Below are positions 53,685 to 63,690 of a DNA stretch of 64,000 bases, one piece after another. The notes under the pieces were generated by a model that was given only the letters and a program-made list of their open reading frames with translations, was not told where the DNA came from and ran no database searches. Source of the DNA: Brevirhabdus sp. (GTDB taxonomy: Bacteria; Pseudomonadota; Alphaproteobacteria; Rhodobacterales; Rhodobacteraceae); assembly GCA_024637315.1 (NCBI GenBank), contig JAGXFH010000009.1, positions 23,733-87,732 on the forward strand, given 5' to 3'. Every line of letters starts with the position of its first letter. The stretch's first letter is position 1. A program made the translations under genes and the position numbers.

Positions 53685-55109
53685 TCACCATTTCTGATGC
53701 GGCGCGAGCGGCGTCAGGCTCTTGTTCAGCGCCCTTGCCGTCTCCAGCCTTGTATAAGCCGAGTTGACGAGGGCGATGCAGTCGCGCAACGCCTTGTCAA
53801 GCCAACCGTGGCTCGCCTTGGTCAAATGCGACGACGCCAAACGATGTTCGCCTGCCTCGAACAGGACTTCCGCAATGCGGCACGCATCGGCCAGGTCGGC
53901 AGTCATGTTTTCTTCGAACATGCGCCAGTGCTTGCAAACCTCTTCAAGCACCGTCGCGTCCTGATAGGCCAGATGCATCAGACGTTTGAACTGATAGACA
54001 GCGGAGTCGCAGACTTCGATTCCTTGCGGAACTTGTGAAACGGTGTCCGGATTTTTCTCTTTCTTGCGGTCATCCATAAAGCGGGCGCTTTCGCCGGTGG
54101 TCAGGTAACGGTGCTGGACAAACCCGTCATGTACCGAGGATTGCCCCAGAAAGACCGGAACCAAGGGCGCCATTCCCGGACCGATCGGCGCATGCCACAT
54201 CATCCGCAAAGCGTCGTGCCGGGGATGATGCAGCGGGACGACCTGTCCGTAGCCCGCGGTGTCGCCCGTCAGCCATTCAGTTGAAATCGACCAGAACACA
54301 TCGGCAAGCCCGATCTTTTCGGGGCGTGCCGCACGGGCCCGCATCTCGGTTTCGATCCAGGTGACGCCTTCCCATCGGCCCTTGCCATCACCAAGAACGG
54401 TATTGACGTCAAATTGCCCAGTAGCAGGATCGTGCAGCCCCAGTTCGACGGCCGTTCGGATCAAGTGAGGCGGGAACAGGAAAGTGTCATCCGGTTCGGT
54501 CGGGATCCGTCCGATATGGCCGGGCCGCGATGCCCTGATGTCATCTGGCCCCAGCCGTTCCGCCACCCACAGCTTCCTGCCGCCTGCAAACTCGATGATG
54601 ACCCACGCTTCATCCGGATCGGCGATCATGTGAGAATTGCCGCCATAGGTCGAGTAGCCATGCTCGGCGATCAGTTGCCCGATCAACTCGACCCCTTCGC
54701 GTGCGGTGCGGGCGCGTTCCAGAACCAGCCGGGCGAGGTCCGAATAGTTCGGGCCGGTTTGATCTGCAGGTGTCATCGCAACAAGCGCCTGACAGGAAGA
54801 AGACCAGATATCGCGCACTGCCACCCCATACTCGTTGAGACCGCCGTTGGTGATCGGGGCAGGGACGCCAAGATAGTAGCTGTAGCTGACACGGATGTTG
54901 CGCGCCGTCTCGCTGACCTGAGGGATCTGCGTTCTGCGCCCCGGCATATCGGCTTCGGCGCCGACCCCCACAGTGATCCTCGCGTCTGGTGCGTGGGTCT
55001 GCCGCGGGTGAACGCCAAGCCAGTGACTGGAGGGTTCGTCACCGTATCCTGCAATATAGGCAATACCGTCGCGCGTCAGGTTGCGCCCGATGTAGATGGA
55101 ATAGCTCAT
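53685..55109 (-). CDS. C69/U34-like Ntn-hydrolase with Ser near the N terminus
   Basis: 474 residues. MSYSIYIGRNLTRDGIAYIA aligns with the C69 dipeptidase start (Cys-T-T-ILVG-K..DG), but the nucleophile position carries Ser (Ser2) or neighbouring Tyr/Ser instead of Cys. Further conserved: GGLNEYGVAV, WVIIEFAGGRKLWVA. Ntn hydrolases can use Ser or Thr after Met removal. Cytosolic, no signal. Last gene of the peptide-transporter operon, 21 bases after the ATPase gene, so it probably acts on the imported amide or peptide. Confidence 0.85.
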   Translation of the reverse strand: MSYSIYIGRNLTRDGIAYIAGYGDEPSSHWLGVHPRQTHAPDARITVGVGAEADMPGRRTQIPQVSETARNIRVSYSYYLGVPAPITNGGLNEYGVAVRDIWSSSCQALVAMTPADQTGPNYSDLARLVLERARTAREGVELIGQLIAEHGYSTYGGNSHMIADPDEAWVIIEFAGGRKLWVAERLGPDDIRASRPGHIGRIPTEPDDTFLFPPHLIRTAVELGLHDPATGQFDVNTVLGDGKGRWEGVTWIETEMRARAARPEKIGLADVFWSISTEWLTGDTAGYGQVVPLHHPRHDALRMMWHAPIGPGMAPLVPVFLGQSSVHDGFVQHRYLTTGESARFMDDRKKEKNPDTVSQVPQGIEVCDSAVYQFKRLMHLAYQDATVLEEVCKHWRMFEENMTADLADACRIAEVLFEAGEHRLASSHLTKASHGWLDKALRDCIALVNSAYTRLETARALNKSLTPLAPHQKW

Positions 55110-55130
55110 CGGACCTGTCCGTCTTGGGTC

Positions 55131-57167
55131 TCAGCGCAATGGGAAGAAGCAGGCATGGTCATGATCGGGTGTGATCCTTGAATGTGGCGGTTTCTCGATG
55201 CGGCAGCGATCCTGCGCATAAGGGCAGCGGGTTACGAAATCGCAGCCCTGGGGGCGACGTAGTAGACTTGGCACTTCGCCCGAGATAGAGACATGGGTCC
55301 TTCGGCGATCCGGATCGGGGTTTGGGACGCCCTCGACCAACGCCTTGGTGTAAGGATGCGCCGGATTTCTGAAGATCTCGTCTGCCGGCCCATGTTCGAC
55401 GATGCGGCCCAGATACATGATCGCGAGCCGGTCGCTGATGTGGCGCACCACGGGCAGGTTATGGGTGATGATCAGGTATCCCAACCCGTGTTCGGCTTGC
55501 AGATCCGCCATCAGGTTCAGGATTTCACCCTGCACGGACACATCCAGTCCCGCCGTTGGTTCATCCGCGATGATAAGTTTGGGGTTAAGCGCCAGCGCCC
55601 GGGCCACGCCCACCCTGCGGGCCTGACCGCCGGAGAGTTCGTGCGGATAGCGTGCCAGAAGTGGCCTCGGAAGCCTCACCAAATCCGCCAGTCGTTCGGC
55701 CTCGGCGTCCAGATCGGGACAGTCGATGCCATGGATCAGGATCGGCTCGACGATCAGGGCCCGCACCGATTTGCGCGGCGAAAGTGACCCGACCGGATCT
55801 TGAAACATCATCGCCATGTCACGGCGGAGCGGCTTGAAATGCCGCTCGGCCATGTTGCGGATCTCGCGATTCTCAAAGGTTACAGAGCCATTCTGTGCCG
55901 GCACAAGATTAAGGATGGTGCGGCCAAGGGTCGTCTTCCCCGACCCGCTTTCGCCAACCAGTCCGACTGTTTCTCCCGGACGGACGGACAGGCTGACATC
56001 CAGTACCGCATCGACATGGCGGCGGGTGATGCCCCGCATCCAGGCGCTGACCGGCCCCATAATCTGGAATTGCACATTCAGATTGGTCACGTTCAGCAGT
56101 TCGCCTTGCGCCCGGCCCACCGTGCGCGGTGCCGCCACGCTTTCTCCCATTGGAACGGTCAGCACGTCTGGCGGCGGCGGCCATTGCGGGTCATGGTGCG
56201 GTCCGGCCAAAAGGTGGCACTTGGCGAAACGAGACACGGTCAGGCCCACGACCGGTGGCGCATCCGTCCTGCAAATCGGCATCGCGCGTTGGCAACGGGT
56301 CGCATAGATGCAGCCGGTCTGCGGTTTTGCAAGATCGGGAATGTCCCCCAAAATCACCGGCAGGCGACGCGAGGCTTTCTCGATCCGAGCCGGATCGCAT
56401 TCCAGAAGCGCCCGCGTGTAGGGGTGCCGGGGGTCGTGGAAAATCTGGCGTACTTCGCCCACCTCGACGACTTCGCCAGCATACATCACGACGACCTCGT
56501 CACAAAGCTCCGCGATCAGGCCCAGATTGTGGGATACGACGACGACAGTCGTATCAAGCTCGCTCTTCAGTTCCTGCAGCAAGTGAATGATCTGCGCCTC
56601 GAGCGTCACGTCGAGCGCGGTTGTGGGTTCATCCGCCAAAAGCAGCTTCGGCCCGGTCAAAAGCGCCATGGCGATGCCCGCGCGCTGCCGCATTCCGCCG
56701 GAAAAATGGTGCGGGTACTGGTCGATCCGGCTTTCCGGATCAGCAATGCCGACCTTCTGCATCATTTCGACAGCATGGCGCCGCTTTTCAGCCGCCGACA
56801 TGCCAGGCCGGCGGTAAAGGATGTCGAACATTTGCCGTGCGTATGTCAGCACCGGGATTTGCGAGGTCATCGGATCCTGAAAGACCACAGAGATTTCCTC
56901 GCCCCGCACGGCTTGAAGTCCGGACTCTGACAGCGCCAGCAGGTTCCGATCCTCGAACATGATCTCGCCACTCGTCACCTTGGCATTGCTTGCCAGAAGG
57001 CCCAGGATCGCCCAGAGAATGGTGCTTTTTCCCGATCCGCTTTCACCGACGATCCCGATCGTGCGGCCCTTGCGGATCGGGAAAGAGATTTCACGCAGCG
57101 CCTTCACTCGTCCGCGAGGTGTGCGGAATTCCAGCGACAGGTTGCGGATGTCAAGAAGCGTGTCCAT
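55131..57167 (-). CDS. Fused dipeptide/oligopeptide ABC transporter ATPase (DppD-DppF type)
   Basis: 678 residues with two ATPase domains: Walker A GESGSGKST and GESGSGKTT, signatures SGGMRQR and LSGGQARR, Walker B LLADEPTTALD and IADEPTAGLD. Each half ends in a Cys-containing oligopeptide C-terminal domain (GCIYATRCQRAMPIC; GCDFVTRCPYAQDRC). DppD and DppF are usually separate, so this is a fusion. Starts three bases after the DppC-type stop. Confidence 0.95.
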   Translation of the reverse strand: MDTLLDIRNLSLEFRTPRGRVKALREISFPIRKGRTIGIVGESGSGKSTILWAILGLLASNAKVTSGEIMFEDRNLLALSESGLQAVRGEEISVVFQDPMTSQIPVLTYARQMFDILYRRPGMSAAEKRRHAVEMMQKVGIADPESRIDQYPHHFSGGMRQRAGIAMALLTGPKLLLADEPTTALDVTLEAQIIHLLQELKSELDTTVVVVSHNLGLIAELCDEVVVMYAGEVVEVGEVRQIFHDPRHPYTRALLECDPARIEKASRRLPVILGDIPDLAKPQTGCIYATRCQRAMPICRTDAPPVVGLTVSRFAKCHLLAGPHHDPQWPPPPDVLTVPMGESVAAPRTVGRAQGELLNVTNLNVQFQIMGPVSAWMRGITRRHVDAVLDVSLSVRPGETVGLVGESGSGKTTLGRTILNLVPAQNGSVTFENREIRNMAERHFKPLRRDMAMMFQDPVGSLSPRKSVRALIVEPILIHGIDCPDLDAEAERLADLVRLPRPLLARYPHELSGGQARRVGVARALALNPKLIIADEPTAGLDVSVQGEILNLMADLQAEHGLGYLIITHNLPVVRHISDRLAIMYLGRIVEHGPADEIFRNPAHPYTKALVEGVPNPDPDRRRTHVSISGEVPSLLRRPQGCDFVTRCPYAQDRCRIEKPPHSRITPDHDHACFFPLR

Positions 57168-57170
57168 TTC

Positions 57171-58124
57171 TCAGCCGCCTTTTCGCATGCGCGGATCGAA
57201 GACGTCGCGTAATGCCTCGCCGAGGAAGGTAAAGCCGAGCGTCGTGAGAATCAGCGGGATCCCCCCTGCGACAACCATCCAGGGTGTGTCGCGGATCACC
57301 AGATACCCTTCGTTGAGAATTGTGCCCCAGCTTGCGGTTGGGGGCAGAACGCCAAGCCCCAGAAAGCTGAGTCCGGCCTCGACCGTGACCACCACGGGAA
57401 CATCCATCGCCGCAAGGATCAGAAGCGGACCAGCGACATTCGGCATCACATGATGGGCCAGGATCCGGGTGGTGCTGGCGCCCAGAGACCGTTCTGCCAG
57501 AATGAAATCTGTATTGATCAGCGACATCGTCGCCGTTCGCGCGACGCGGGCATAGCCGGGAATCGACGTGACGATGACGATAATCAGAACCAGTTCCAGG
57601 CTTGGACCCGTCAGCGCGACAGTGGCCAGTGCCAGAACGATCGTCGGAAAAGAGCGCACCGTATCAAATAGCAGCAGCAACAGGTTATCCAGCCAGCGAG
57701 GCCCGTATCCGGCGATCATCCCGAGCACAAGTCCGATGACCAGCGCCACCGAGACGCCGATCCCGGCGATCTTCAGCGCGACCCGCCCGCCGTAAAGGAT
57801 GCGCGAGAACGTGTCGCGGCCCAACTGGTCGGTTCCGGCGATATGGTCCCAGCTTGGCCCTGACATGCGCGCCGGGATATCCAGCGCGTTGGGATCATAG
57901 GGCGCAAGCCAGGGGGCGAAGATAGCACTTGCAAAGAACAGCAGAACCAGCGCCAGACCGGTAACTCCCTGCCAGTTGGTCAGGAAACTTCGCAACTTGT
58001 CGCGACGCTCTTGCGAGGCCGATTCCCTCACATCCGCTACCGTGACGTGCAGCGGTTCACCCCCGGCGGTCCCGGCGGGCAGCGTGGAGTTCAGATCAGA
58101 GCGATTCACGGACACGGGGATCAA
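57171..58124 (-). CDS. Peptide ABC transporter permease (DppC-like)
   Basis: Up to 317 residues with six helices after a short cytosolic leader. GTDQLGRDTFSRILYGGRVA and RTATMSLINTDFILAERSLG (EAA-type loop contacting the ATPase) identify DppC/OppC. The longest start is TTG 58124; GTG codons at 58115 and 58109 are alternatives. It overlaps the DppB stop by up to 29 bases. Confidence 0.9.
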   Translation of the reverse strand: MIPVSVNRSDLNSTLPAGTAGGEPLHVTVADVRESASQERRDKLRSFLTNWQGVTGLALVLLFFASAIFAPWLAPYDPNALDIPARMSGPSWDHIAGTDQLGRDTFSRILYGGRVALKIAGIGVSVALVIGLVLGMIAGYGPRWLDNLLLLLFDTVRSFPTIVLALATVALTGPSLELVLIIVIVTSIPGYARVARTATMSLINTDFILAERSLGASTTRILAHHVMPNVAGPLLILAAMDVPVVVTVEAGLSFLGLGVLPPTASWGTILNEGYLVIRDTPWMVVAGGIPLILTTLGFTFLGEALRDVFDPRMRKGG

Positions 58125-59040
58125 GCCAGGCTATGACGAGGTCCGAAATCAGAACCACGAAGATGTAGAGCGCAGTGGCGACAAGAACCGCGCCTTGCAC
58201 TACCGGAAAATTCCGCGACATGACGCTGTCGAAAATCAGCTTGCCGATGCCGGGGCGCGAAAAAATGATCTCGGCGAAGACGGCTGCCGAGACAAGGCCG
58301 CCGAAACCCATGCCGATCAGGGTGATCGTCGGCAAAATCGCGACCCGCAGCGCATAGCCGAAGACAATCTTGCGGGGACGCAGTCCAAACGCACGGGCCG
58401 AGCGGATATAGGTTTCGCCCATGACTTCCAGCATCGAGGCCCGAACCATCCGCGCAAGATATCCGACCCAGCCCAGCCCTACGGCGAATGCGGGCAGTAC
58501 CAGGTGGACGACCTGATCACTGAAATCACCCGGCTCTCCTGCGCCAATGGCGGGAAGCCAGCGAAGCTGCACCGCGAATATCAGAAGCGCCCAGATCGAG
58601 ACCAGGAACGACGGTACCGCGATTGCGCCAACTGACAGGATGCCGGTCAGCCGGTCCACCCAGCTGTTCGGTTTGATCGCGGACAGGCATCCAAGCGGAA
58701 TGCCAAGAAGTGCGGCCCATCCCATCCCGGCAAAGACAAGGGCCAGCGTGAAACCCAACCTCTCGCCGATCATCGCGGTGACCGGCCGTTCAGAAAAGAC
58801 ATCGAGACCCAGATCGCCGGTCAGGGCATTGCCGGCATAGACCAGGAGCTGCTTCCAGATGGGATCGTCCAGGTGCATCTTGGCGGCATAGCGGGCGATC
58901 GTTTCCGGTGTTGCGCGCGGTCCCAGCGCAATCGTTGCAGGGTCGCCGGGAATGAGGTGCAGCAATGAAAACAGAACCAGTATCACCGCGCCGATGACGG
59001 CGACGGCAAGCCCAAGCCGTTTGAGCAGGTAGATATACAT
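58096..59040 (-). CDS. Peptide ABC transporter permease (DppB-like)
   Basis: 314 residues, six helices, beginning YIYLLKRLGLAVAVIGAV as DppB permeases do; VRASMLEVMGETYIRSARAF is the EAA loop and SRPGIGKLIFDSVMSRNFPV a family signature. Forms the membrane channel with the DppC-type subunit. Second gene after the binding protein. Confidence 0.93.
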   Translation of the reverse strand: MYIYLLKRLGLAVAVIGAVILVLFSLLHLIPGDPATIALGPRATPETIARYAAKMHLDDPIWKQLLVYAGNALTGDLGLDVFSERPVTAMIGERLGFTLALVFAGMGWAALLGIPLGCLSAIKPNSWVDRLTGILSVGAIAVPSFLVSIWALLIFAVQLRWLPAIGAGEPGDFSDQVVHLVLPAFAVGLGWVGYLARMVRASMLEVMGETYIRSARAFGLRPRKIVFGYALRVAILPTITLIGMGFGGLVSAAVFAEIIFSRPGIGKLIFDSVMSRNFPVVQGAVLVATALYIFVVLISDLVIAWLDPRVRESL

Positions 59041-59094
59041 CTTGTTGCCCCGCTGGCTGGACCCCGCGGCGATGCGCGGGGCCCGACCGTGTTC

Positions 59095-60645
59095 CTAAGT
59101 CATCTTGAACCGACGGTAATTCAATTCGCCCGAAGGTGCGGCGTTGATCGTGATGTCGGACCGGTGAACGTAGGTTTCGGGCTCGTGATTGATCCAGACA
59201 TAGGCCCCGGTATCCTCCATGATCTGCTGCATGCGCAGGTAGATCTCGTGGCGCTTGTCCGGGTCGGTTTCGGCGATGCCCTCATTGTAAAGACGGTCAT
59301 ATTCCTCGTCGGTCCAACGCTCCCAGTTCCAGATGCCGACCTGGCTTGATACGAACCACTGGGTCGCCTCGTAGGGATCCGGCACGGTGCCGAACCTCAT
59401 CAGGTAAAGCTCAAGCTCTTTCCAGGTGTCGCCCTTGCTTTCGTCGCCCATTTCCCAGAACGGGCCGCTGTCAACCGGCAGCACCTTCAACGTGATCCCG
59501 ACGGCCGCAAGGTTGGCCTGGATGATCTGCGCCGCAAGCACGCGTTCCTGCGTGTTGAGGGTCCGCAGCGTCAATTCAAGACCGGAAACGCCCGCCTCGG
59601 CCAAAAGCTCGGCCGCCCTTGCGGGATCGTAGCTGTAAGAAGTCTCGCTTCGCTGACCGACCAGGCCCGGGCAGATGATGCCATTGGATCTTGCGGTCGT
59701 ATTGGAATAGGCGCCGGCAAGGATCGAATCGACATCGACAGCGTGCTGGATCGCCTTGCGCACCAGTATGTCCTGCAGGTTGGGGTGATCAGTGTTCATC
59801 CCCATCCAGAGATACTGAAGTTCCCCCGCCGTAGTGATCGCCGTGTCCGCCGGCATTGACTTGGTCAAGCGCGCAAGGGTGTCGGACCCGATTTCCGAAC
59901 AATCCAGTTCACCGGCGTCGAAGGCCAGTTCGGCGGCCTTGATCTCGGTGATGATGTTGGCCTCGATCCGGTCGAGCTCGGGGGCTGGTCCGGTCCATTC
60001 CGGGTTGCGTGCGAAGACGACGCGCTGCCCGGAGGTTTGCGAATAGGTGTAGGGGCCGCAGATGGCCGGGAACTCGGTGGTGAACCGCCCTCCTGCTGCT
60101 TCCACTGCTTTCTGACAGACAATTGCCCCCGGCCCGTGGCAGAGGGTGACCATGATAAACGGTGCAAAAGGCTTGTTGAGCACGATAGTTCCGGTCAGAT
60201 CTCCGGTCACATCCACCGTTTCCATCGCATCGAAATAACCCGCCCAATCACTTTCTTTCATCCGGCTGTAGGAATAGGCCACATCCGACGCGGCAAGGGT
60301 ACCGAACCCGTTCGACCAGACCAGGCCGGGAACCAGTTCAAAGTCGATATGCGTCGGATCGCGTTGTTCCAGCTTGGTCACGTAGCTGCTGGGCCGCCAG
60401 GTGAAGGTGTCGTTCTCCTCGACGTATTCAGCCAGGAAAGGGAGGCATTGAAGCTGCGCCTCGACTTCCGTTCCGCCGATCATGTAACCCGGGTCTAGAA
60501 TGGCGTTGTCGCCGTCTTGCCGGACACGCAATACCTTTCCGTCCTGCGCACGGACCATGTGCGGCCTGGCGGGCAGAAAACCCGCAAGCCCAAGTGCTGC
60601 CGATTTGGCCATGAAGCCGCGGCGCGTGGTTCCTGTCTTTGTCAT
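59095..60645 (-). CDS. ABC transporter substrate-binding protein, family 5 (peptide)
   Basis: 516 residues with a twin-arginine leader (TRRGFMAKSAALGLAGF) and the family 5 binding-protein domain (WRPSSYVTKLEQRDP, LGWS-like GLVWSNGFGTLAASDVAYSY). Captures peptides or small amides in the periplasm for the DppB-DppC-ATPase complex. ATG 60645 follows GGGAGGA. Lies 91 bases downstream of the CocE-type hydrolase gene. Confidence 0.93.
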   Translation of the reverse strand: MTKTGTTRRGFMAKSAALGLAGFLPARPHMVRAQDGKVLRVRQDGDNAILDPGYMIGGTEVEAQLQCLPFLAEYVEENDTFTWRPSSYVTKLEQRDPTHIDFELVPGLVWSNGFGTLAASDVAYSYSRMKESDWAGYFDAMETVDVTGDLTGTIVLNKPFAPFIMVTLCHGPGAIVCQKAVEAAGGRFTTEFPAICGPYTYSQTSGQRVVFARNPEWTGPAPELDRIEANIITEIKAAELAFDAGELDCSEIGSDTLARLTKSMPADTAITTAGELQYLWMGMNTDHPNLQDILVRKAIQHAVDVDSILAGAYSNTTARSNGIICPGLVGQRSETSYSYDPARAAELLAEAGVSGLELTLRTLNTQERVLAAQIIQANLAAVGITLKVLPVDSGPFWEMGDESKGDTWKELELYLMRFGTVPDPYEATQWFVSSQVGIWNWERWTDEEYDRLYNEGIAETDPDKRHEIYLRMQQIMEDTGAYVWINHEPETYVHRSDITINAAPSGELNYRRFKMT

Positions 60646-60736
60646 TGTTTCATTCCTCCCGTTGAGTCGTGTTTCTTGTTGAAAGCCGGTCGTTCGATGG
60701 CACAAACAACCTCGTTGTCGTTGTTTGCCTACGATA

Positions 60737-62794
60737 TCATACTAATCGACGCGGGACTCTCTCATCCCAGCTTTCTTCCGCGACAAGGGCGTCGCCTTCC
60801 CAGATCTTGATCCATGCCCTGATGCGAAAGTTGTCCCTGTCCGATGTCAGTTCGGTATGGGTCTTCGTTAGGGTCTTCCAGTCCTGGCGCGACAGGCCGA
60901 TAGTCCAGTCTGCAGTTGCTCGGGTGCAGTCCGGATCCTCTGCCTTGGTCACATGCTGCTCGTATCCCTGTTCCGTCAGGGTAATGTCGTTCCCTTCGAT
61001 GTGTACTACGCCATCGCCATCTGCCACGTGCATGATGTGTTCTCCGGTCGATGCGTCCTCGATGATCCGGACGAAGCATTCGCCATCTTCGATGACCGTC
61101 CTTGCAAGCGGCGGCGCGCTGACAGCCGGTTCGAACGCAGCCAGTTTCGCATCCATGGCCGAAGATGTTCGCAGCGGCAGATCAAGATGGCTGCCGCGTG
61201 TGTGCAGTGTCATCGTGACCTTTTCCGGAGCTGGCCAGATCATCGGGAAATAGCTGGTCGAGATCGCCAGCCGCAGTCGGTGCCCCGCCGGTATGTTCTG
61301 TGCGACATGCTTCATCGGGATGACAATGTCATAGACTTCGCCCGGACGGAGAGGCTCTGGATGCTCGTGACCATTCCGATGCGTCAGGTTTAAGACCCCG
61401 AAGGACACCCGGGTCGACCGGCCTTCCGCGTCGACATCACAGATTCGCGCAGCCAACTGCGCGACCGGCCGGTCGACGGAAACCCGCAGATACAAAGTCG
61501 AAACACCCGCGAATTCGATTTCTTCGTCAAGAGGCGCCGTGTCGAAACACAGACTGCCCGCATCGTCACTGCGCTGATCCACCGGCGCGTCGCCGGGACT
61601 GGAGTAGCCACACCACTTGCCAGATCGCATGCCGACCCAAAGCGGGGAACTGTGGGTGAATTCGCCATGATCCTGCGGTTCATCGCGACCAATTGTGCCG
61701 TCCTTGCGCAAATGGAACGGAGTCCTGGCGATGTTGGGAGAGGGCCATGATGGCTCGGCCACCCATCTGCCGGGGCGCTCTGCATACCATCCGGCGGGCG
61801 GCACGCTGTCCTGCATGTAGAAGCGTAGCTGCGGTTCCTTCATGATGCCGGTGTCGTGGCCCTTCAGCCAATGGTCCCACCACCGCAATTCCTCCTGCAG
61901 GAAGTGCATGGCCGGTCCCGGCTGGCCGATATGCGGATAGCGGTGCGCCCAGGGGCCAACCAACCCCTTTTTCGGTCCGCGCAGGTTTTCCATCAGCCGG
62001 AACACGCTGCGGCAATAGCCATCGGCCCAACCGGAAACCGCGTAGACCGGGACCGTGATCCTTGACCAGTCTTCACAGACCGACCCGTGCTTCCAGAATG
62101 CGTCACGGGTCTGGTGCTGGAACCAGGTCTTTGCCCAGAGCCCGCTGCCCTTGATCCGCTCCAGCCACATCTCGCGCCACCGCTCGCCGACATTTGCCGG
62201 GTCCGGCGCAAGCGTATTGCGCCCGAACATCACGGAGGCCCAGGTCATTTGTTCGCCTAGAACGCAGCCGCCCATGTAATGGACATCGTCTTCATACCGG
62301 TCATCTGTCGAACAAAGCGTGACAATCGCTTTCAAGGCCGGTGGTTGAAGGGCCGCGATTTGCAAGCCGTTGAACCCGCCCCACGAAATGCCGATCATCC
62401 CCAGGCTGCCGTCGCACCATTCCTGAGCCGCGATCCAGGAAATCGCATCATAGCCGTCTTGCAGTTCCTGTTGCAGATACTCGTCTCGCAACACGCCCTC
62501 GCTGTCCCCGGCACCGCGCAGATCAAGCCGGATGACTGCATAGCCATGCGCTGCAAGATAGGGCTGCATCGTGGCATCGCGCATCGCGGTGAAATCGTTT
62601 TTTCGGTAGGGAAGGTATTCCAGAATCGCGGGAACCGGGTTCGAACCGGCATCGCGTGGCCGCCACATACGTGCGCCCAGCCGGCATCCGTCCGGCATCG
62701 GAATCTCGAAATGCAGGATTTCGTCAACCTCGCACGGGATTTGATTCGATTTCGACAAAGCCGCCCCGCAATCTGCAAATCGATGTTCGGACAT
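60737..62794 (-). CDS. CocE/NonD-family hydrolase (S15-like)
   Basis: About 685 residues: an alpha/beta hydrolase domain with ILEYLPYRK, RLDLRGAGDSEG and nucleophile Ser137 in MIGISWGGF, a helical cap, and a C-terminal jelly-roll (XPD_C) domain from about 400. Relatives include cocaine esterase, glutaryl-7-ACA acylase and X-Pro dipeptidyl-peptidase; all cleave ester or amide bonds. No signal peptide, so it acts on imported substrate. First gene of the peptide cassette, divergent from the regulator at 62868. I start at ATG 62794; the frame extends 25 codons further. Confidence 0.92.
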   Translation of the reverse strand: MSEHRFADCGAALSKSNQIPCEVDEILHFEIPMPDGCRLGARMWRPRDAGSNPVPAILEYLPYRKNDFTAMRDATMQPYLAAHGYAVIRLDLRGAGDSEGVLRDEYLQQELQDGYDAISWIAAQEWCDGSLGMIGISWGGFNGLQIAALQPPALKAIVTLCSTDDRYEDDVHYMGGCVLGEQMTWASVMFGRNTLAPDPANVGERWREMWLERIKGSGLWAKTWFQHQTRDAFWKHGSVCEDWSRITVPVYAVSGWADGYCRSVFRLMENLRGPKKGLVGPWAHRYPHIGQPGPAMHFLQEELRWWDHWLKGHDTGIMKEPQLRFYMQDSVPPAGWYAERPGRWVAEPSWPSPNIARTPFHLRKDGTIGRDEPQDHGEFTHSSPLWVGMRSGKWCGYSSPGDAPVDQRSDDAGSLCFDTAPLDEEIEFAGVSTLYLRVSVDRPVAQLAARICDVDAEGRSTRVSFGVLNLTHRNGHEHPEPLRPGEVYDIVIPMKHVAQNIPAGHRLRLAISTSYFPMIWPAPEKVTMTLHTRGSHLDLPLRTSSAMDAKLAAFEPAVSAPPLARTVIEDGECFVRIIEDASTGEHIMHVADGDGVVHIEGNDITLTEQGYEQHVTKAEDPDCTRATADWTIGLSRQDWKTLTKTHTELTSDRDNFRIRAWIKIWEGDALVAEESWDERVPRRLV

Positions 62795-62867
62795 ATTTTT
62801 ATTTATTCCAATTTCGCAGTCCTTCGCGACTTGACACCTTTCTCGCGTCATGGTGCGATGTTTCTTC

Positions 62868-63680
62868 ATGTCAGATATCAGTGAAAACCTAGTATTGCTT
62901 TGCAGTTACCAGCGATCAATCGCGGACGTTTGTCGGCGGATCGGGATCAATCGCCAGCAATTCAACAAGTATCTGAACGGCCAGTCCTTCCCGTCGCAGC
63001 GCAACCTGCGGCGCATCTGCGATCATTTCGGGGTCAGCCCATCCGAGATGCTGATGCCACCCGCCCGGCTTGAGCAGATGATCGTGCTGAGAGGGGGGCG
63101 TTCCAAGGAGAAACCTGGCCGTGACCTGTTCTTGCGTCATCTCGACAGGCTTCAGGCTGCAAGCCAGCCGCTGGATCGCTATGTCGGGTTCTATTTTCGC
63201 TACTTCTACTCGTTCGGGAACAAGGGGCTGATCATCCGGTCACTGGCATCGATCACTCGGGAGAATGACCGCTTCCTGTGGAAGAATATCGAAATACTGA
63301 GAGATCCTGAATCTGGTCAGCGTACCGGAATGAATAAATACGAAGGAACGATCCTTTATCTCGCGGACCGGATCCATTTCATCGAATATGAGACGATGCA
63401 GCTGAATTCGATCACTCAGATGACGCTTTACCCAAGCTACCAACAACGCTTGGACTATCTGGTCGGTATCCAGACGGGTGGTCCGACACGGCGCGGGCGC
63501 AAACCTGGTGCATCAAGGGTGGCGCTGGAATATCTGGGACCATCGCTGAACATTCGAAGAGCGCTAGGCGAGATCGGTCTGTTTCACCCCGAGAATCCGT
63601 CGCTGCGGAGGGAAATCATTGACGCTGTCGAGAATGATATCCCTGCCGGTGCTTTCGTTCTGGAAATCGACGAGCCGTAA
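62868..63680 (+). CDS. XRE-family HTH transcriptional regulator
   Basis: 270 residues. N-terminal Cro/C1-type HTH: RSIADVCRRIGINRQQFNKY then LNGQSFPSQRNLRRICDHFG. The C-terminal 200 residues match no domain I recognise, with FYFRYFYSFGNKGLIIRSLA and aromatic-rich strands, possibly a ligand domain. ATG 62868 is preferred to the upstream one at 62850 as it begins the HTH. Divergent from the CocE-type operon over 73 bases, which it probably controls. Confidence 0.85.
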   Translation: MSDISENLVLLCSYQRSIADVCRRIGINRQQFNKYLNGQSFPSQRNLRRICDHFGVSPSEMLMPPARLEQMIVLRGGRSKEKPGRDLFLRHLDRLQAASQPLDRYVGFYFRYFYSFGNKGLIIRSLASITRENDRFLWKNIEILRDPESGQRTGMNKYEGTILYLADRIHFIEYETMQLNSITQMTLYPSYQQRLDYLVGIQTGGPTRRGRKPGASRVALEYLGPSLNIRRALGEIGLFHPENPSLRREIIDAVENDIPAGAFVLEIDEP

Positions 63681-63690
63681 TCGCGACTTT

